Shown here piece after piece: positions 27,207 through 36,474 of a stretch of DNA of 64,000 bases (positions are counted from its first letter, which is position 1; the number at the start of each line of letters is the position of its first letter). Both the position numbers and the translations under genes were made by a program. The notes under the pieces were generated by a model. That model ran no database searches. It was not told where the DNA came from and saw nothing but the letters and a program-made list of their open reading frames with translations. Source of the stretch: Methanosarcinaceae archaeon (GTDB lineage: Archaea; Halobacteriota; Methanosarcinia; Methanosarcinales; Methanosarcinaceae); contig JAUWQD010000006.1 in NCBI GenBank assembly GCA_030611265.1, forward strand, positions 1 to 64,000. The letters are read 5' to 3'.

Positions 27207-28427
27207 ATGAACAAACACAACGATAACTCCACCAAAATTCCCGAACTTATAATGGGAGTGAAAAATCCAGCCGCCCTTTCGGTGTGCAAGGATTATGCAG
27301 ATGCCATCTATTTTTCACTGGACAGGTTCAGCCTGCGGTCAAGGGCGAATGACATCACTCCGGAAAACCTCGATGCATTTGTGGAACAGGTGCATGGTTA
27401 TGGATTGCGCGCCAATCTTGCAGTGAACAGTGTGATATATCCCGACGACATCCCGTCTGTCAAAGAAATCATAGAAGCAACATCAAATGCAGGTGTGGAT
27501 GCGATCATCGCATGGGACCCTGCCGTAATTACAAGGGCTGTCGATAGCGGTTTAAGAGTACATATCTCCACACAGGCAAATGTGTCCAATGCCGACACTG
27601 CAAATTTCTACAAGTCAATTGGTGCCAGCCGCGTGGTACTTTCACGAGAGTTATCACTTGAGCAGATCAAGGATATCAGACAGGATACTGACATGGAACT
27701 GGAAGTGTTCGTACACGGTGCAATGTGTCAGGCGATATCAGGAAGGTGTTATCTTTCGGCATACATTCTTGGAAAATCCGGCAACTGTGGGGAATGTTCC
27801 CAGCCGTGCAGGTGGGAATGGACACTGCACGCAGATGATGGAAGAGAAGTGGACCTGAAAGGCAAATACCTGCTCAGTGCAAGAGACCTTTGCATGATAG
27901 AACATGTGCCTGAACTTATCAATGCGGGTGTGGATGCCTTCAAGGTTGAAGGCAGGCTGCGAAATCCCGGTTACACTGCAACTGTGTCCAGATGTTACCG
28001 CGAAGCACTGGACGACTGTCGGGACGGCTCATACACACTTGAACGCGCACGGGAATTGAAGGAACGGATGGCACTGGAGTACAATCGCGGGTTTTCCACA
28101 GGTTTCTACTTTGGTGTGCCCGGACCTGAAGGATTGGCGTACGAGCATAATATGAATGTATCACCTGTGAAGCGGCAGGCTGTCGGCGTTGTGACAAACT
28201 ATTATTCAAAGCAGAATGCTGCGGCTGTGAGATTGTTGGAGCAGGGGTTGGCTGTTGGGGATAATATCGCTATCGAAGGGCATACCACGTATCTTGAGCA
28301 GGAAGTGATGTCCCTGATAGTTGATGGGGAGGCTGCAAAAGAGGCTGGGCGGGGGCAGGAAGTTGGGCTGGGCGTGGATGAGGTTGTTCGGGAAAACGAC
28401 AGGGTGTACAAGATCGAACATGACTAA
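27207..28427 (+). CDS. Peptidase U32 family protein
   Basis: The 406-residue protein matches the U32 family, many members of which hydroxylate RNA bases (RlhA, TrhP) rather than cut proteins. Visible parts are the TIM-barrel start with ELIMGVKNPAAL, ADAIYFSLDRFSLR, and VHISTQANVSN. The core signature EVFVHGAMCQAISGRC is followed by CGECSQPCRWEW, in which four cysteines bind an iron-sulfur cluster. FKVEGRLRNPGY closes the core, and a small beta domain ends the protein. The substrate is unknown. Confidence 0.9.
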   Translation: MNKHNDNSTKIPELIMGVKNPAALSVCKDYADAIYFSLDRFSLRSRANDITPENLDAFVEQVHGYGLRANLAVNSVIYPDDIPSVKEIIEATSNAGVDAIIAWDPAVITRAVDSGLRVHISTQANVSNADTANFYKSIGASRVVLSRELSLEQIKDIRQDTDMELEVFVHGAMCQAISGRCYLSAYILGKSGNCGECSQPCRWEWTLHADDGREVDLKGKYLLSARDLCMIEHVPELINAGVDAFKVEGRLRNPGYTATVSRCYREALDDCRDGSYTLERARELKERMALEYNRGFSTGFYFGVPGPEGLAYEHNMNVSPVKRQAVGVVTNYYSKQNAAAVRLLEQGLAVGDNIAIEGHTTYLEQEVMSLIVDGEAAKEAGRGQEVGLGVDEVVRENDRVYKIEHD

Positions 28428-28432
28428 TTTTA

Positions 28433-28720
28433 GTGATTGTTACACAATTTTGTGATCTTTTATGGCTCTGTTTAGCCGGTGCGAAAAACAATGTGACAAC
28501 CGCACAAGCTACCGCGCAAGATGAACGAACAGTGAAAATTATAGAATTTTGCAAAACTGAAAGAACTGCAAGTGAAATGATGGATTTCCTTGAATTAGCA
28601 CACAGGGAATACTTCCGTTCAAAAATAGTAAACCCACTTCTTGAGCAGGGTTTACTGCATCCAACTATCCCCGATAAATTGACAAGCCCAAAGCAGAAGT
28701 ATTTTTCTTCTTTGCAGTAG
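28433..28720 (+). pseudogene. C-terminal winged-helix fragment of an AlbA_2-type ATP-binding protein
   Basis: The frame encodes a Gln/Thr-rich linker (TTAQATAQDE) and then KIIEFCKTERTASEMMDFL, REYFRSKIVNPLLEQGLL and IPDKLTSPKQKYF. This is the usual end of AlbA_2 or Fic-associated regulators, in which TTQxTTQ linkers precede a winged helix. The expected 350 or more upstream residues are missing. It is either a decayed remnant or a short regulator made from one. A GTG at 28433 lacks a clear ribosome binding site. Confidence 0.65.
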
Positions 28721-28847
28721 ATGCCAACGTTTGACAGTTAAATCGATATAAGTGCTCTTGATTCGCCATACTTTTTCACTTGTTTTTTTTGTTTCAAAAA
28801 AAACGTGTTGAACAAAGATAATATACTGTAATACAAAGTACTGTGCC

Positions 28848-29651
28848 ATGAAAGTAGCCTGCATCCAGATGGACATCCGCCACTGCAAAAAGCAGACCAA
28901 CATCGACCACGCACTTTCAATGACAGGGGAAGCCATAGCAAAAGGTGCAGAACTCATCGTGCTCCCCGAAGTTTTCTCAACAGGATTCTGTTATGACAAC
29001 ATTGAAGAAAATGCAGAGCGTCCCCCGCATCCAACGATAGAAGCACTATGCGGTTTTTCAAAAAAGCATGATTGCATTCTCATAGGTTCGATAATCGAAG
29101 CCGCCGAGAATGTAAAAACAGCTGCGCTGCATGATCGATCGAATTGTTACTACAATCTTGGTTTTTGTATCGAATCCGGCAAACTTGCCGGCACATACAG
29201 AAAAATCCACCCATTCGGCCGGGAAAAATCATATTTTTGCGGCGGGGATACGATCTCACCTATCAAACTGGAAAAGAGCGAACTCACCATCGGACTTGAG
29301 ATATGCTATGAACTGCGGTTCCCCGAAGTCGCAAGAAAACTCTCGCTCGCAGGTGCAGACATACTCGTAACAATTGCCGAATTCCCAAACCCACGGGAAC
29401 ATCACTGGAAAACACTTGCCATCGCCCGTGCGATCGAGAATCAGATCCCGCATATCGCCTGCAATCGCACAGGAGGAGACCCGTACTCAACATTTTTTGG
29501 TGGCTCAATGATAATCGCTGCATGGGGAGATGTCAAAGCACAAGCGGGTGATGAGGAATGCATTATCATGCATGACATTGATATGCGCGAGAAAGATACT
29601 ATTAGAAAAACCATTCCGGTCTTTGATGACAGGCGCCCGGATCTCTATTGA
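28848..29651 (+). CDS. Carbon-nitrogen hydrolase (nitrilase superfamily)
   Basis: This is an amidase-type enzyme that cleaves C-N bonds with a Glu-Lys-Cys triad: Glu41 (VLPEVFSTG), Lys119 (YRKIHPF) and Cys153 (GLEICYELRFPE). The 267-residue length is typical for omega-amidase-like members. The end contains NRTGGDP and GGSMIIAAWGDV, matching the dimer-forming region. The substrate cannot be told from sequence. It appears to be a single-gene unit, with TATA-like AATATACTG upstream. Confidence 0.92.
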   Translation: MKVACIQMDIRHCKKQTNIDHALSMTGEAIAKGAELIVLPEVFSTGFCYDNIEENAERPPHPTIEALCGFSKKHDCILIGSIIEAAENVKTAALHDRSNCYYNLGFCIESGKLAGTYRKIHPFGREKSYFCGGDTISPIKLEKSELTIGLEICYELRFPEVARKLSLAGADILVTIAEFPNPREHHWKTLAIARAIENQIPHIACNRTGGDPYSTFFGGSMIIAAWGDVKAQAGDEECIIMHDIDMREKDTIRKTIPVFDDRRPDLY

Positions 29652-29763
29652 ATTGTAGATCGTTGTATATTAGATCTGCAAAACTAATTACGTACTATTT
29701 TTGTAATTATATAATATTAGACTATGACAAAAGATATAAATATGTACTACTCTACTAATACAT

Positions 29764-31059
29764 ATGATAAACAAACTCGAAGAAATAATAACAGAATTTC
29801 ATAAGGAAAGTATTCCAACAGCATTTGAAAGGGAATTGTCCACACCAACCGATATCGACAAAGTGATAACAATCATCGGGTTGAGGCGAGCTGGAAAAAC
29901 ATATTATCTCTTTCAGATCATCAATGAATTGTTAAACGAAGGTTTGGATATAAATAGGATTTTTTACATCAACTTTGAAGATGAGAGACTCAGCGATATG
30001 TCTGCAGACGACCTATCCAGTATCATTGAACTGTATTACAAAATAAACCCTGATGCAGATAAGCTGTATCTTTTTTTTGATGAGATACAGGAGATCGATG
30101 GATGGGAAAAATTCATCAGAAGACTGACTGAAAGAAAGAATGTAAGGATATTTTTAACCGGTTCATCATCGAAACTTCTCTCGAAAGAAATAGCCACAAA
30201 CCTGAGAGGAAGAACACTGTCATATAACCTATTTACACTTTCATTCAGGGAATTCCTAAATGCAAAAAAATTCAAACCTACTTTTCCATTGATAGAATCC
30301 GAACGCGGAATACTAAAAGGACATCTGGATAAATATATAAAATACGGTGGATTTCCGGAACTATTGGAATATGAACGATTTATCGGAATTCGAACATTAA
30401 AAGAATATATTGATCTGATAATTTATCGGGATCTGGTTGAAAGATTTGGCATAGAAAAAATTGCTGCTCTGAAGTTTATGATCAAATCCTTGATAAGAAA
30501 CTTTGCAAGGGAATTATCAATCAGAAAACTACACAATTTTCTCAATTCCTCAAATGTATCATTGAGCAAGACAAAGGTCTATGAATATTTCTCTTATCTG
30601 GAAGATATCAATTTTGTATTTGTTCTTAGAAAATATGGAAAAGGTGTAAGGGAAGTAGAAGGAAGCATACCCAAGATATATTTGACAGATATTGGTTTTG
30701 TGACACTATACGGCATCGATGATCATGGAAGACGAATAGAAAATATTGTTGCAATAGAACTTTTAAGAAAAAGCAATTATGTAGACCCTTTGCTGAATGT
30801 GTATTATTGGAAAGATAGTTCTGGAACAGAAGTAGATTTTGTCCTAACTGATGGAATGGAAGTTAAGCAATTGATCCAGATATGTTATGATATTGATGAT
30901 GTTCTTACAAAAGAAAGAGAACTAAAATCAATTGTCAAAGCATCAAAGGAACTTGGATGCAATGATCTGCTTGTTATCACATGGGATTATGAGGATGAAC
31001 AAGATTTTAAAGAAAAAAATATTAAATTCATACCGCTATGGAAGTGGCTACTTGAATAG
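29764..31059 (+). CDS. AAA ATPase with DUF4143 C-terminal domain
   Basis: The 431-residue protein has the AAA_14 pattern: the Walker A motif GLRRAGKT (39-46), Walker B LYLFFDEIQ (about 99-107) and the sensor segment IFLTGSSSKLL. The C-terminal part (about 220-400) matches DUF4143, with a nuclease-like arrangement ending in YYWKDSSGTEVDFVL and GMEVKQLIQI (D-x-E-x-K-like). Families of this type are abundant in archaea and often variable between strains. A TATA-like ATATAAATATG lies about 30 bases upstream. Confidence 0.88.
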   Translation: MINKLEEIITEFHKESIPTAFERELSTPTDIDKVITIIGLRRAGKTYYLFQIINELLNEGLDINRIFYINFEDERLSDMSADDLSSIIELYYKINPDADKLYLFFDEIQEIDGWEKFIRRLTERKNVRIFLTGSSSKLLSKEIATNLRGRTLSYNLFTLSFREFLNAKKFKPTFPLIESERGILKGHLDKYIKYGGFPELLEYERFIGIRTLKEYIDLIIYRDLVERFGIEKIAALKFMIKSLIRNFARELSIRKLHNFLNSSNVSLSKTKVYEYFSYLEDINFVFVLRKYGKGVREVEGSIPKIYLTDIGFVTLYGIDDHGRRIENIVAIELLRKSNYVDPLLNVYYWKDSSGTEVDFVLTDGMEVKQLIQICYDIDDVLTKERELKSIVKASKELGCNDLLVITWDYEDEQDFKEKNIKFIPLWKWLLE

Positions 31060-31165
31060 AGAAAATCCAAAGTACCCGGTTTCAACTTGAAACATATATT
31101 GAAAAAATTACCGCATATAGCGATGAGAGTGGCATTCCATCTAAACTCTCAGCGATATTTGCGGT

Positions 31166-31195
31166 TTTAAGTTTAAGTTCAAACTTAAACTTAAA
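31166..31195. repeat. Perfect 30-bp AT-rich palindrome between convergent genes
   Basis: The arms TTTAAGTTTAAGTT (31166-31179) and AACTTAAACTTAAA (31182-31195) are perfect inverted copies separated by two bases. The site lies 30 bases after the end of leuS and 106 bases after the ATPase gene, so it could stop transcription from both sides. A stop-free frame (about 31062-31198) runs through it and reads like a protein end, possibly a decayed gene tail. Confidence 0.6.
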
Positions 31196-31226
31196 TTGAT
31201 TTTTAATTATTTGGGATACAACCAAC

Positions 31227-34124
31227 TTAATTCTCAAGATATATCGCAGGTCTCATCGGAACCGCAAATCTTGCCTTATTTTGCGGGTCGTATTCCGGTT
31301 CATCCGCGCTGTACACTTTAACCGTACATCCAATCTCAGACTCAAGGAAAGCGATAGCTTCATCGAGTATTGATTTCTCATCCATATCAAAACAACAAAG
31401 CAATTCCAGAGTGTCAGAATTCATCGTTGTCACATCAGGAATAAGTTTCTGCACGAACTTGGGTATCTCTTTCCCATACCGCTTCATATCAGGATTCGCC
31501 ATCAATGTCTTGATAAGTGTACCAACGTTCAGATCGCCGTCCTTTTGCATACCGACTGCAAGTTTGAACGCATCTGTCTTCCATGACGGGGATGTGTACA
31601 ACACAACCTCTTTTGGTGACATCTTTGTGACCTTCACGATCTCATCGATGTCAGAAAGCGTATTGCTCACCAACTCCTCTGCAAGTTCCGCAACATTGTC
31701 CACAAGATTCTCATCATATGTGGGATACGAAGCGAACGAGACCAGATCGCCTTCGCCGTGCCCCATCGCTTTCCATATCTCTTCACACAAATGTGGGGTG
31801 AACGGAGAGAGCAGACGCACCCATATGTCCAGCACATCATAAAGCAATGCACTGCCACCACGGCGTTGGTACCATTTCAGGTCATTGAACAACAAGAAAA
31901 ATGAATTCTGAAGCGCATTGCGCGTCAGTATCAAATCAAGAGCATCGTTCGTCTCACGTATCCGGTGCTGGAGTTTGCTGAGCATCCAGCGGTCTATCAA
32001 TTTCAGTTCACCATCCAGACCGGAAATTGAACCTGAATCCACAACATCCCTTGCAAACGAATAGAACCTATCGACTTGTTTTCTTGCAGTCTCGATTCCA
32101 CTGTTCTTCCAGTCTGCATCCTGGGTCTGTTCAGCACTTGAAAGAATATACATCCTTGAAATATCAGCGCCATAATCCCTTACAGCATCACTAAGTGTCA
32201 GAAGAGGACCTTTGGACTTGCTCATCTTCTTTCCTTCAAGTGACACAAAACCATTGACTGCAATGGCTTTTGGCCATTTGTCCTCATCAAATATCGCAAC
32301 ATGGTGGAACAGGAAGAACAACAGATGATTTGGAACAAGATCCTTACCTGATGACCGCAGATCAACAGGATACCAATACTCAAACTCACTCTTCATCTGA
32401 TCAAGTACATCAGCATCAACACCGCTTGCACTTGCAGCATCTTCCACACTGCCTTTTCCAAGCAGCACATAATCGAACAATTGCGGAACAAGTTGTTCAG
32501 TCGTAATATCAATGCCGGCATCAATAAATTTCGCAATAGTATAATATGACATATAAATGGTCGAATCACCCAAAGATTCGATCAACCAATCTTTATCAAA
32601 AGGCAACTTAGTACCAAGTCCTTTCTTTCTGGCACATGCCTTGTCCTTTAGCCAGTCTACCTTATTGTTGAACTCGACCCGAAGATCCTCAGGTAAAATA
32701 TCCATATTCTCAATACAGTGGTAAACCTTATCCTTCCAATCGGGATCGGAATAGTTAAGGAACCATTGTCCCTTTACCATATTGACAACACAAGTAGTAC
32801 CACATCGGCAAACCACAGGTTCGCTGAACTCATAGAACACCTCACCGATACCCTGCTCGATCAAATCCTGCGTGAGTACATCCTTGATCTTGGACACAGC
32901 CATACCCGCATACTTGCCAGTATTATCCTTCAAAACACCGCCGTGGAACTCACGACGATACACCATCTTGGTTGCTTCCTCCGCACGCGGATCATCCTGA
33001 TCCTTGACCTCAAACTTTTCAACAGCCTCAACAGCCGGGAATTCCCCAAACTCCTTAGCCTTGATCAGTGAAATTAACTCTATCTTGCGCAGGTCATCAG
33101 TAATACCAAATTCACTCAGATCCTTATCGTACAGATCACGCAATGCCAGATAATCAAAAGGCGCATGAGCAGGTACGCTCATCACAATTCCACTTCCGTT
33201 CTCTGATTTAACGAAAGATGCCGGAAGTGTGATTAACTCATTACCAGTCAACGGATTTTCAACTTTGATACCAATTAGTGACTCTGACGGCACAGTTTCG
33301 ACAAACTCTACGGTCCTGTCCGTAAATGTAAGTTTATTATATGCATCCTTGCTTACGATCCACAGTTCCTCTTTGCCATCCAGTTCAACCTTGATTTTGA
33401 CATGTTCAATATCAGGGTTCACCCACAAGTTCGTAACACCAAAAACAGTTTCAGGTCGAAGTGTTGCACAAGGCAGAACAACACCATCGAACCTGAATTT
33501 GACAAGTGTATAATCCACAATGTTCGCGCCCTCGCCATGCAGGATATCGTGATCCTCCACAGGATTGTCATCATTCGGGCACCATTTTACAGGGTGCGAT
33601 CCCTTACTTATCAATCCTTTGTCATGAAGCAAATTGAACTGCCATTCAATGAATTTCTTGTACGGAGCATCGGTTGTAGTGAATTTTCGTCTCCAATCAA
33701 TTGAATAACCGATCGAGCGCATCACTTTTTCAGCTTCGACCTTAAAATAATCAACGATCTTTTCAGGTGTATTAAGAGTGTTCAACACATCCTGCGGAAT
33801 GCCGTGGAATTTCGAATACACGTCCATTGTCTGCGGATCTTTGTTCTGGATAAGTTCTGCAAGTCCGACAATTGGCGTGCCGGTTACATGGAATCCCATA
33901 GGAAAGAGCACATTGTAACCCAACATGCGCTTATACCTTGCTACAACATCCCCAATCGTAAAAGTTCGCGTGTGCCCTGCATGAAGGTTTCCATTCAGGT
34001 ATGGATATGGGATAGTAACAAAGAATTTCTCCCTGTCATCAATTTCAGGTTCAAAAACCTTCTCTCCACTCCACAATTCCTGCCATTTCCCCTCAATCTC
34101 GTGCGGTTCGTAATCCTGCTGCAT
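31227..34124 (-). CDS. leuS: Leucine-tRNA ligase
   Basis: This class I synthetase charges tRNA-Leu. The 965-residue protein is of the archaeal/eukaryotic type. HAGH (48-51, the HIGH signature) sits in YPYLNGNLHAGHTRTF. KKMSKSKG is the second ATP-binding motif. The editing domain inserted between them includes TLRPETVFGVTN and PAHAPFDYLAL. Anticodon-binding and C-terminal domains follow. Gene length is normal, with no frameshift. It lies 41 bases downstream of thrC. Confidence 0.97.
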   Translation of the reverse strand: MQQDYEPHEIEGKWQELWSGEKVFEPEIDDREKFFVTIPYPYLNGNLHAGHTRTFTIGDVVARYKRMLGYNVLFPMGFHVTGTPIVGLAELIQNKDPQTMDVYSKFHGIPQDVLNTLNTPEKIVDYFKVEAEKVMRSIGYSIDWRRKFTTTDAPYKKFIEWQFNLLHDKGLISKGSHPVKWCPNDDNPVEDHDILHGEGANIVDYTLVKFRFDGVVLPCATLRPETVFGVTNLWVNPDIEHVKIKVELDGKEELWIVSKDAYNKLTFTDRTVEFVETVPSESLIGIKVENPLTGNELITLPASFVKSENGSGIVMSVPAHAPFDYLALRDLYDKDLSEFGITDDLRKIELISLIKAKEFGEFPAVEAVEKFEVKDQDDPRAEEATKMVYRREFHGGVLKDNTGKYAGMAVSKIKDVLTQDLIEQGIGEVFYEFSEPVVCRCGTTCVVNMVKGQWFLNYSDPDWKDKVYHCIENMDILPEDLRVEFNNKVDWLKDKACARKKGLGTKLPFDKDWLIESLGDSTIYMSYYTIAKFIDAGIDITTEQLVPQLFDYVLLGKGSVEDAASASGVDADVLDQMKSEFEYWYPVDLRSSGKDLVPNHLLFFLFHHVAIFDEDKWPKAIAVNGFVSLEGKKMSKSKGPLLTLSDAVRDYGADISRMYILSSAEQTQDADWKNSGIETARKQVDRFYSFARDVVDSGSISGLDGELKLIDRWMLSKLQHRIRETNDALDLILTRNALQNSFFLLFNDLKWYQRRGGSALLYDVLDIWVRLLSPFTPHLCEEIWKAMGHGEGDLVSFASYPTYDENLVDNVAELAEELVSNTLSDIDEIVKVTKMSPKEVVLYTSPSWKTDAFKLAVGMQKDGDLNVGTLIKTLMANPDMKRYGKEIPKFVQKLIPDVTTMNSDTLELLCCFDMDEKSILDEAIAFLESEIGCTVKVYSADEPEYDPQNKARFAVPMRPAIYLEN

Positions 34125-34165
34125 TGTCCCACCAATTATTGATTGTCGTTATTGACTTATTCACA

Positions 34166-35380
34166 TTATTGCCTGTCAGCGAAAACAGCATCCCTGATTG
34201 CCTCGATTGTCGCATCCACAACGATCGGTTCAGCACAGTTATCGATAGCCGTTTCAGGATCCTTTAACAAATGACCTGTCGTGATACACACAACAGTCTC
34301 ATCCCGCCCTATCACACCTGCATTGACCAGTTTCCTAAGCCCTGCAACAGATGTAGCGCTTGCAGGCTCAACACCGATTCCCTCAAGTTGTGCAAGGTCT
34401 TTCTGCGCCGCGAGGAGTTCCTCATCAGTCACAGTTTCTGCCGTACCGTTCGATTCGCGTATCGCGATCAATGCCTTGCGTGCATTGACAGGATTACCAA
34501 TACGAATTGCAGTTGCAATCGTTTCCGGGTTTTCCACAGGCGTTATATTGTCCGCTCCACTCTTAATAGCATTCGTGATCGGAGACGCACCTTCAGTCTG
34601 GATACCTGTCATTTTCGGAACGCTGTCAGTGACACCCAGTTTCATGAATTCCTTGAAACCTTTGTATATTGCCGTAATATTTCCCGCATTTCCAACAGGC
34701 AGTACAACCCTGTCAGGAACCCGAATTCCAAGTTGGTCAACAATTTCAAAACCGATGGTCTTCTGTCCCTCAAGCCTATACGGATTTACTGAATTCAATA
34801 AATAGAATTTTTCTTCATCACACAGTTTACGCACAAGTACAAGCGCATCATCGAAATTGCCACGTATGCTCAGCACTTTTCCGCCATGCATCAATGCCTG
34901 TGCAACCTTGCCCAGTGCCACTTTCCCCTCAGGCAATAAGACAACTGCCGGAATGCCTGCCTTTGCACCATATATTGCTAACGATGCTGACGTATTTCCC
35001 GTAGATGCACACGCAACAGTCTTCATACCAAGTTCAAGAGCCTTGGATACACCAACGGTCATCCCTCTGTCCTTGAAAGAACCTGTCGGGTTCAAACCCT
35101 CATGCTTGACATAAAGTTCTTTGATACCGATCTTCTCTGCAAGACGATCGCACTTATAGAGCGGCGTACCGCCTTCTCTTATTGATATAGGTTCCCGTTC
35201 AATTGGAAGGAGTTTTTTGTATTTCCAGACAGATGGAGGTACATTTTTGATCTCATCCATGTCAAATCCGATTGACTCGTAATCGTAGATCACGTCAAGC
35301 AGCCCACCGCATTCACATGTGTAGACTACATCCGTTTTTGAATATTTCTTGCCGCATTCGATGCATTTTAAATGGTACAT
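34166..35380 (-). CDS. thrC: Threonine synthase
   Basis: This pyridoxal-phosphate enzyme converts O-phosphohomoserine to threonine. The 404-residue protein begins with a zinc-ribbon-like segment (CIECGKKYSK, then CECGG). The PLP lysine is in TGSFKDRGM, followed by ACASTGNTSASLA, and the phosphate-binding loop is PVGNAGN. This matches the archaeal form with an N-terminal ribbon. It may be co-transcribed with leuS downstream. Confidence 0.95.
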   Translation of the reverse strand: MYHLKCIECGKKYSKTDVVYTCECGGLLDVIYDYESIGFDMDEIKNVPPSVWKYKKLLPIEREPISIREGGTPLYKCDRLAEKIGIKELYVKHEGLNPTGSFKDRGMTVGVSKALELGMKTVACASTGNTSASLAIYGAKAGIPAVVLLPEGKVALGKVAQALMHGGKVLSIRGNFDDALVLVRKLCDEEKFYLLNSVNPYRLEGQKTIGFEIVDQLGIRVPDRVVLPVGNAGNITAIYKGFKEFMKLGVTDSVPKMTGIQTEGASPITNAIKSGADNITPVENPETIATAIRIGNPVNARKALIAIRESNGTAETVTDEELLAAQKDLAQLEGIGVEPASATSVAGLRKLVNAGVIGRDETVVCITTGHLLKDPETAIDNCAEPIVVDATIEAIRDAVFADRQ

Positions 35381-35556
35381 TGAAAATCTCCCGATTTATT
35401 GCAATTTGAAACTTTGAAATGTGTGATGAATGTATGTAATAAATGACACTATAGATAAACTTCTCGGACTTAAAGACTGCTCTTTATATTGATATAATTA
35501 ATTGCAGGAATAAAATAAAAACGAGATATTTGAGCAAACAAACGCTCACCAATCAC

Positions 35557-36153
35557 TTACCAGTCTACTTCCAGATCTAAAACCTTATTTGATCTCGCAT
35601 CAAAATATTTGACAAAACCATTCTCCACACCATAAGTATATACCCCATGAGTAAGTTCCACATTATTCTTGCAGCAGCTAATGATCTTTTCGAGATCGTC
35701 ATCTTTGCACTCATGTGAAATATGCCTGTCCCTCTGGGTTTTGTCTAAACCAAGTGTATGGGGGATCACATCTTCAGCAGATAGATTCAATCCTAAGGAT
35801 TTGCAGATATAATCAACCATATCGATTGTAGAAGGATGAATGTGTGAAATGTTACCGATATATGGTTTGAGCAGATGGTATTCAAAAGACTTGATGTCAA
35901 ATCCGACCACATTATCCTTTTCGAGCGCACTTATGAGTTCATCCATGTCCGATGAAAAGTGATCATCCAGATAAACATCAGGCAGCGTATTCTGAAACTG
36001 CTCAAGACGGGAATCATCTGGAATGAATATTGAACATTCATCAAGGATGTCACTGTAAACTACACATACCGAAATACCCATTTCCTGACAATTTTCCAGT
36101 CCCCCCACATCATACAAGGACCGCTGTGGCTGTATATCTAAAAATAAAGTCAT
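35557..36153 (-). CDS. RNase H-like (3'-5' exonuclease-type) domain protein
   Basis: The 198-residue protein opens with LFLDIQPQRSLYDVGG, where the Asp replaces the DxE of the first exonuclease motif. It also has VVGFDIKSFEYHLL (second motif) and the helix around DLEKIISCCKNNVELT (third). This pattern resembles the RNase H-like domain found alone or with DEAD/DEAH helicases (YprB-like). The first motif is LDIQ rather than DxE, so catalytic activity is uncertain. A composite repeat lies upstream. Confidence 0.65.
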   Translation of the reverse strand: MTLFLDIQPQRSLYDVGGLENCQEMGISVCVVYSDILDECSIFIPDDSRLEQFQNTLPDVYLDDHFSSDMDELISALEKDNVVGFDIKSFEYHLLKPYIGNISHIHPSTIDMVDYICKSLGLNLSAEDVIPHTLGLDKTQRDRHISHECKDDDLEKIISCCKNNVELTHGVYTYGVENGFVKYFDARSNKVLDLEVDW

Positions 36154-36340
36154 ATCACGTTATCTAATCCTGTTTTATAAAAATATATTTTCATGGCTCA
36201 TTAACTTTTCTTTTTGATTATATTCATATAATATATATCTTAAATGTATGTGAAAATACTTGCAATGTATTTATGCAAGTAAAGTGAATGATAAAGTCAA
36301 ATCAAGTATGATCCCTGATTAAACGTTTCGATGTTTTAAA

Positions 36341-36463
36341 TAGTATATAATTTATAGAATTATATAGTTCGAGTTAATTCGACCGGAGGGTGAATTTTCT
36401 CGTAGTATATGTTTTATAAACATATAGTGCAAGTTAATCCGAGCATAGCGAGGATTTTCTTGT
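36341..36463. repeat. Composite palindromic repeat, copy A (two units)
   Basis: Four palindromes alternate about every 30 bp. First is an AT palindrome at 36344-36366 (arms TATATAATT/AATTATATA). Next is a hairpin at 36370-36402 with CGAG/CTCG outer pairs, a TT/TT internal loop, AATTC/GAATT inner pairs and an 11-nt loop. Then comes an AT palindrome at 36406-36426 (TATATGTTT/AAACATATA). Last is a hairpin at 36430-36462 with CAAG/CTTG and AATCC/GGATT pairs and the same internal loop. It matches copy B (62209-62331) at 121 of 123 bases. It lies between uppS and the RNase H-like gene. The other part of this intergenic region (36154-36340) is AT-rich and holds a 7-bp inverted repeat ACTTGCA/TGCAAGT at 36258-36280. 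Confidence 0.85.
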
Positions 36464-36474
36464 ACACCATCGGC

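Noticed and set aside
36341-36463. CRISPR array
   Set aside because: The period is about 60 bp with only two units, both repeat and spacer parts are palindromic, and the would-be spacers are themselves shared between loci. No cas genes are in the window.
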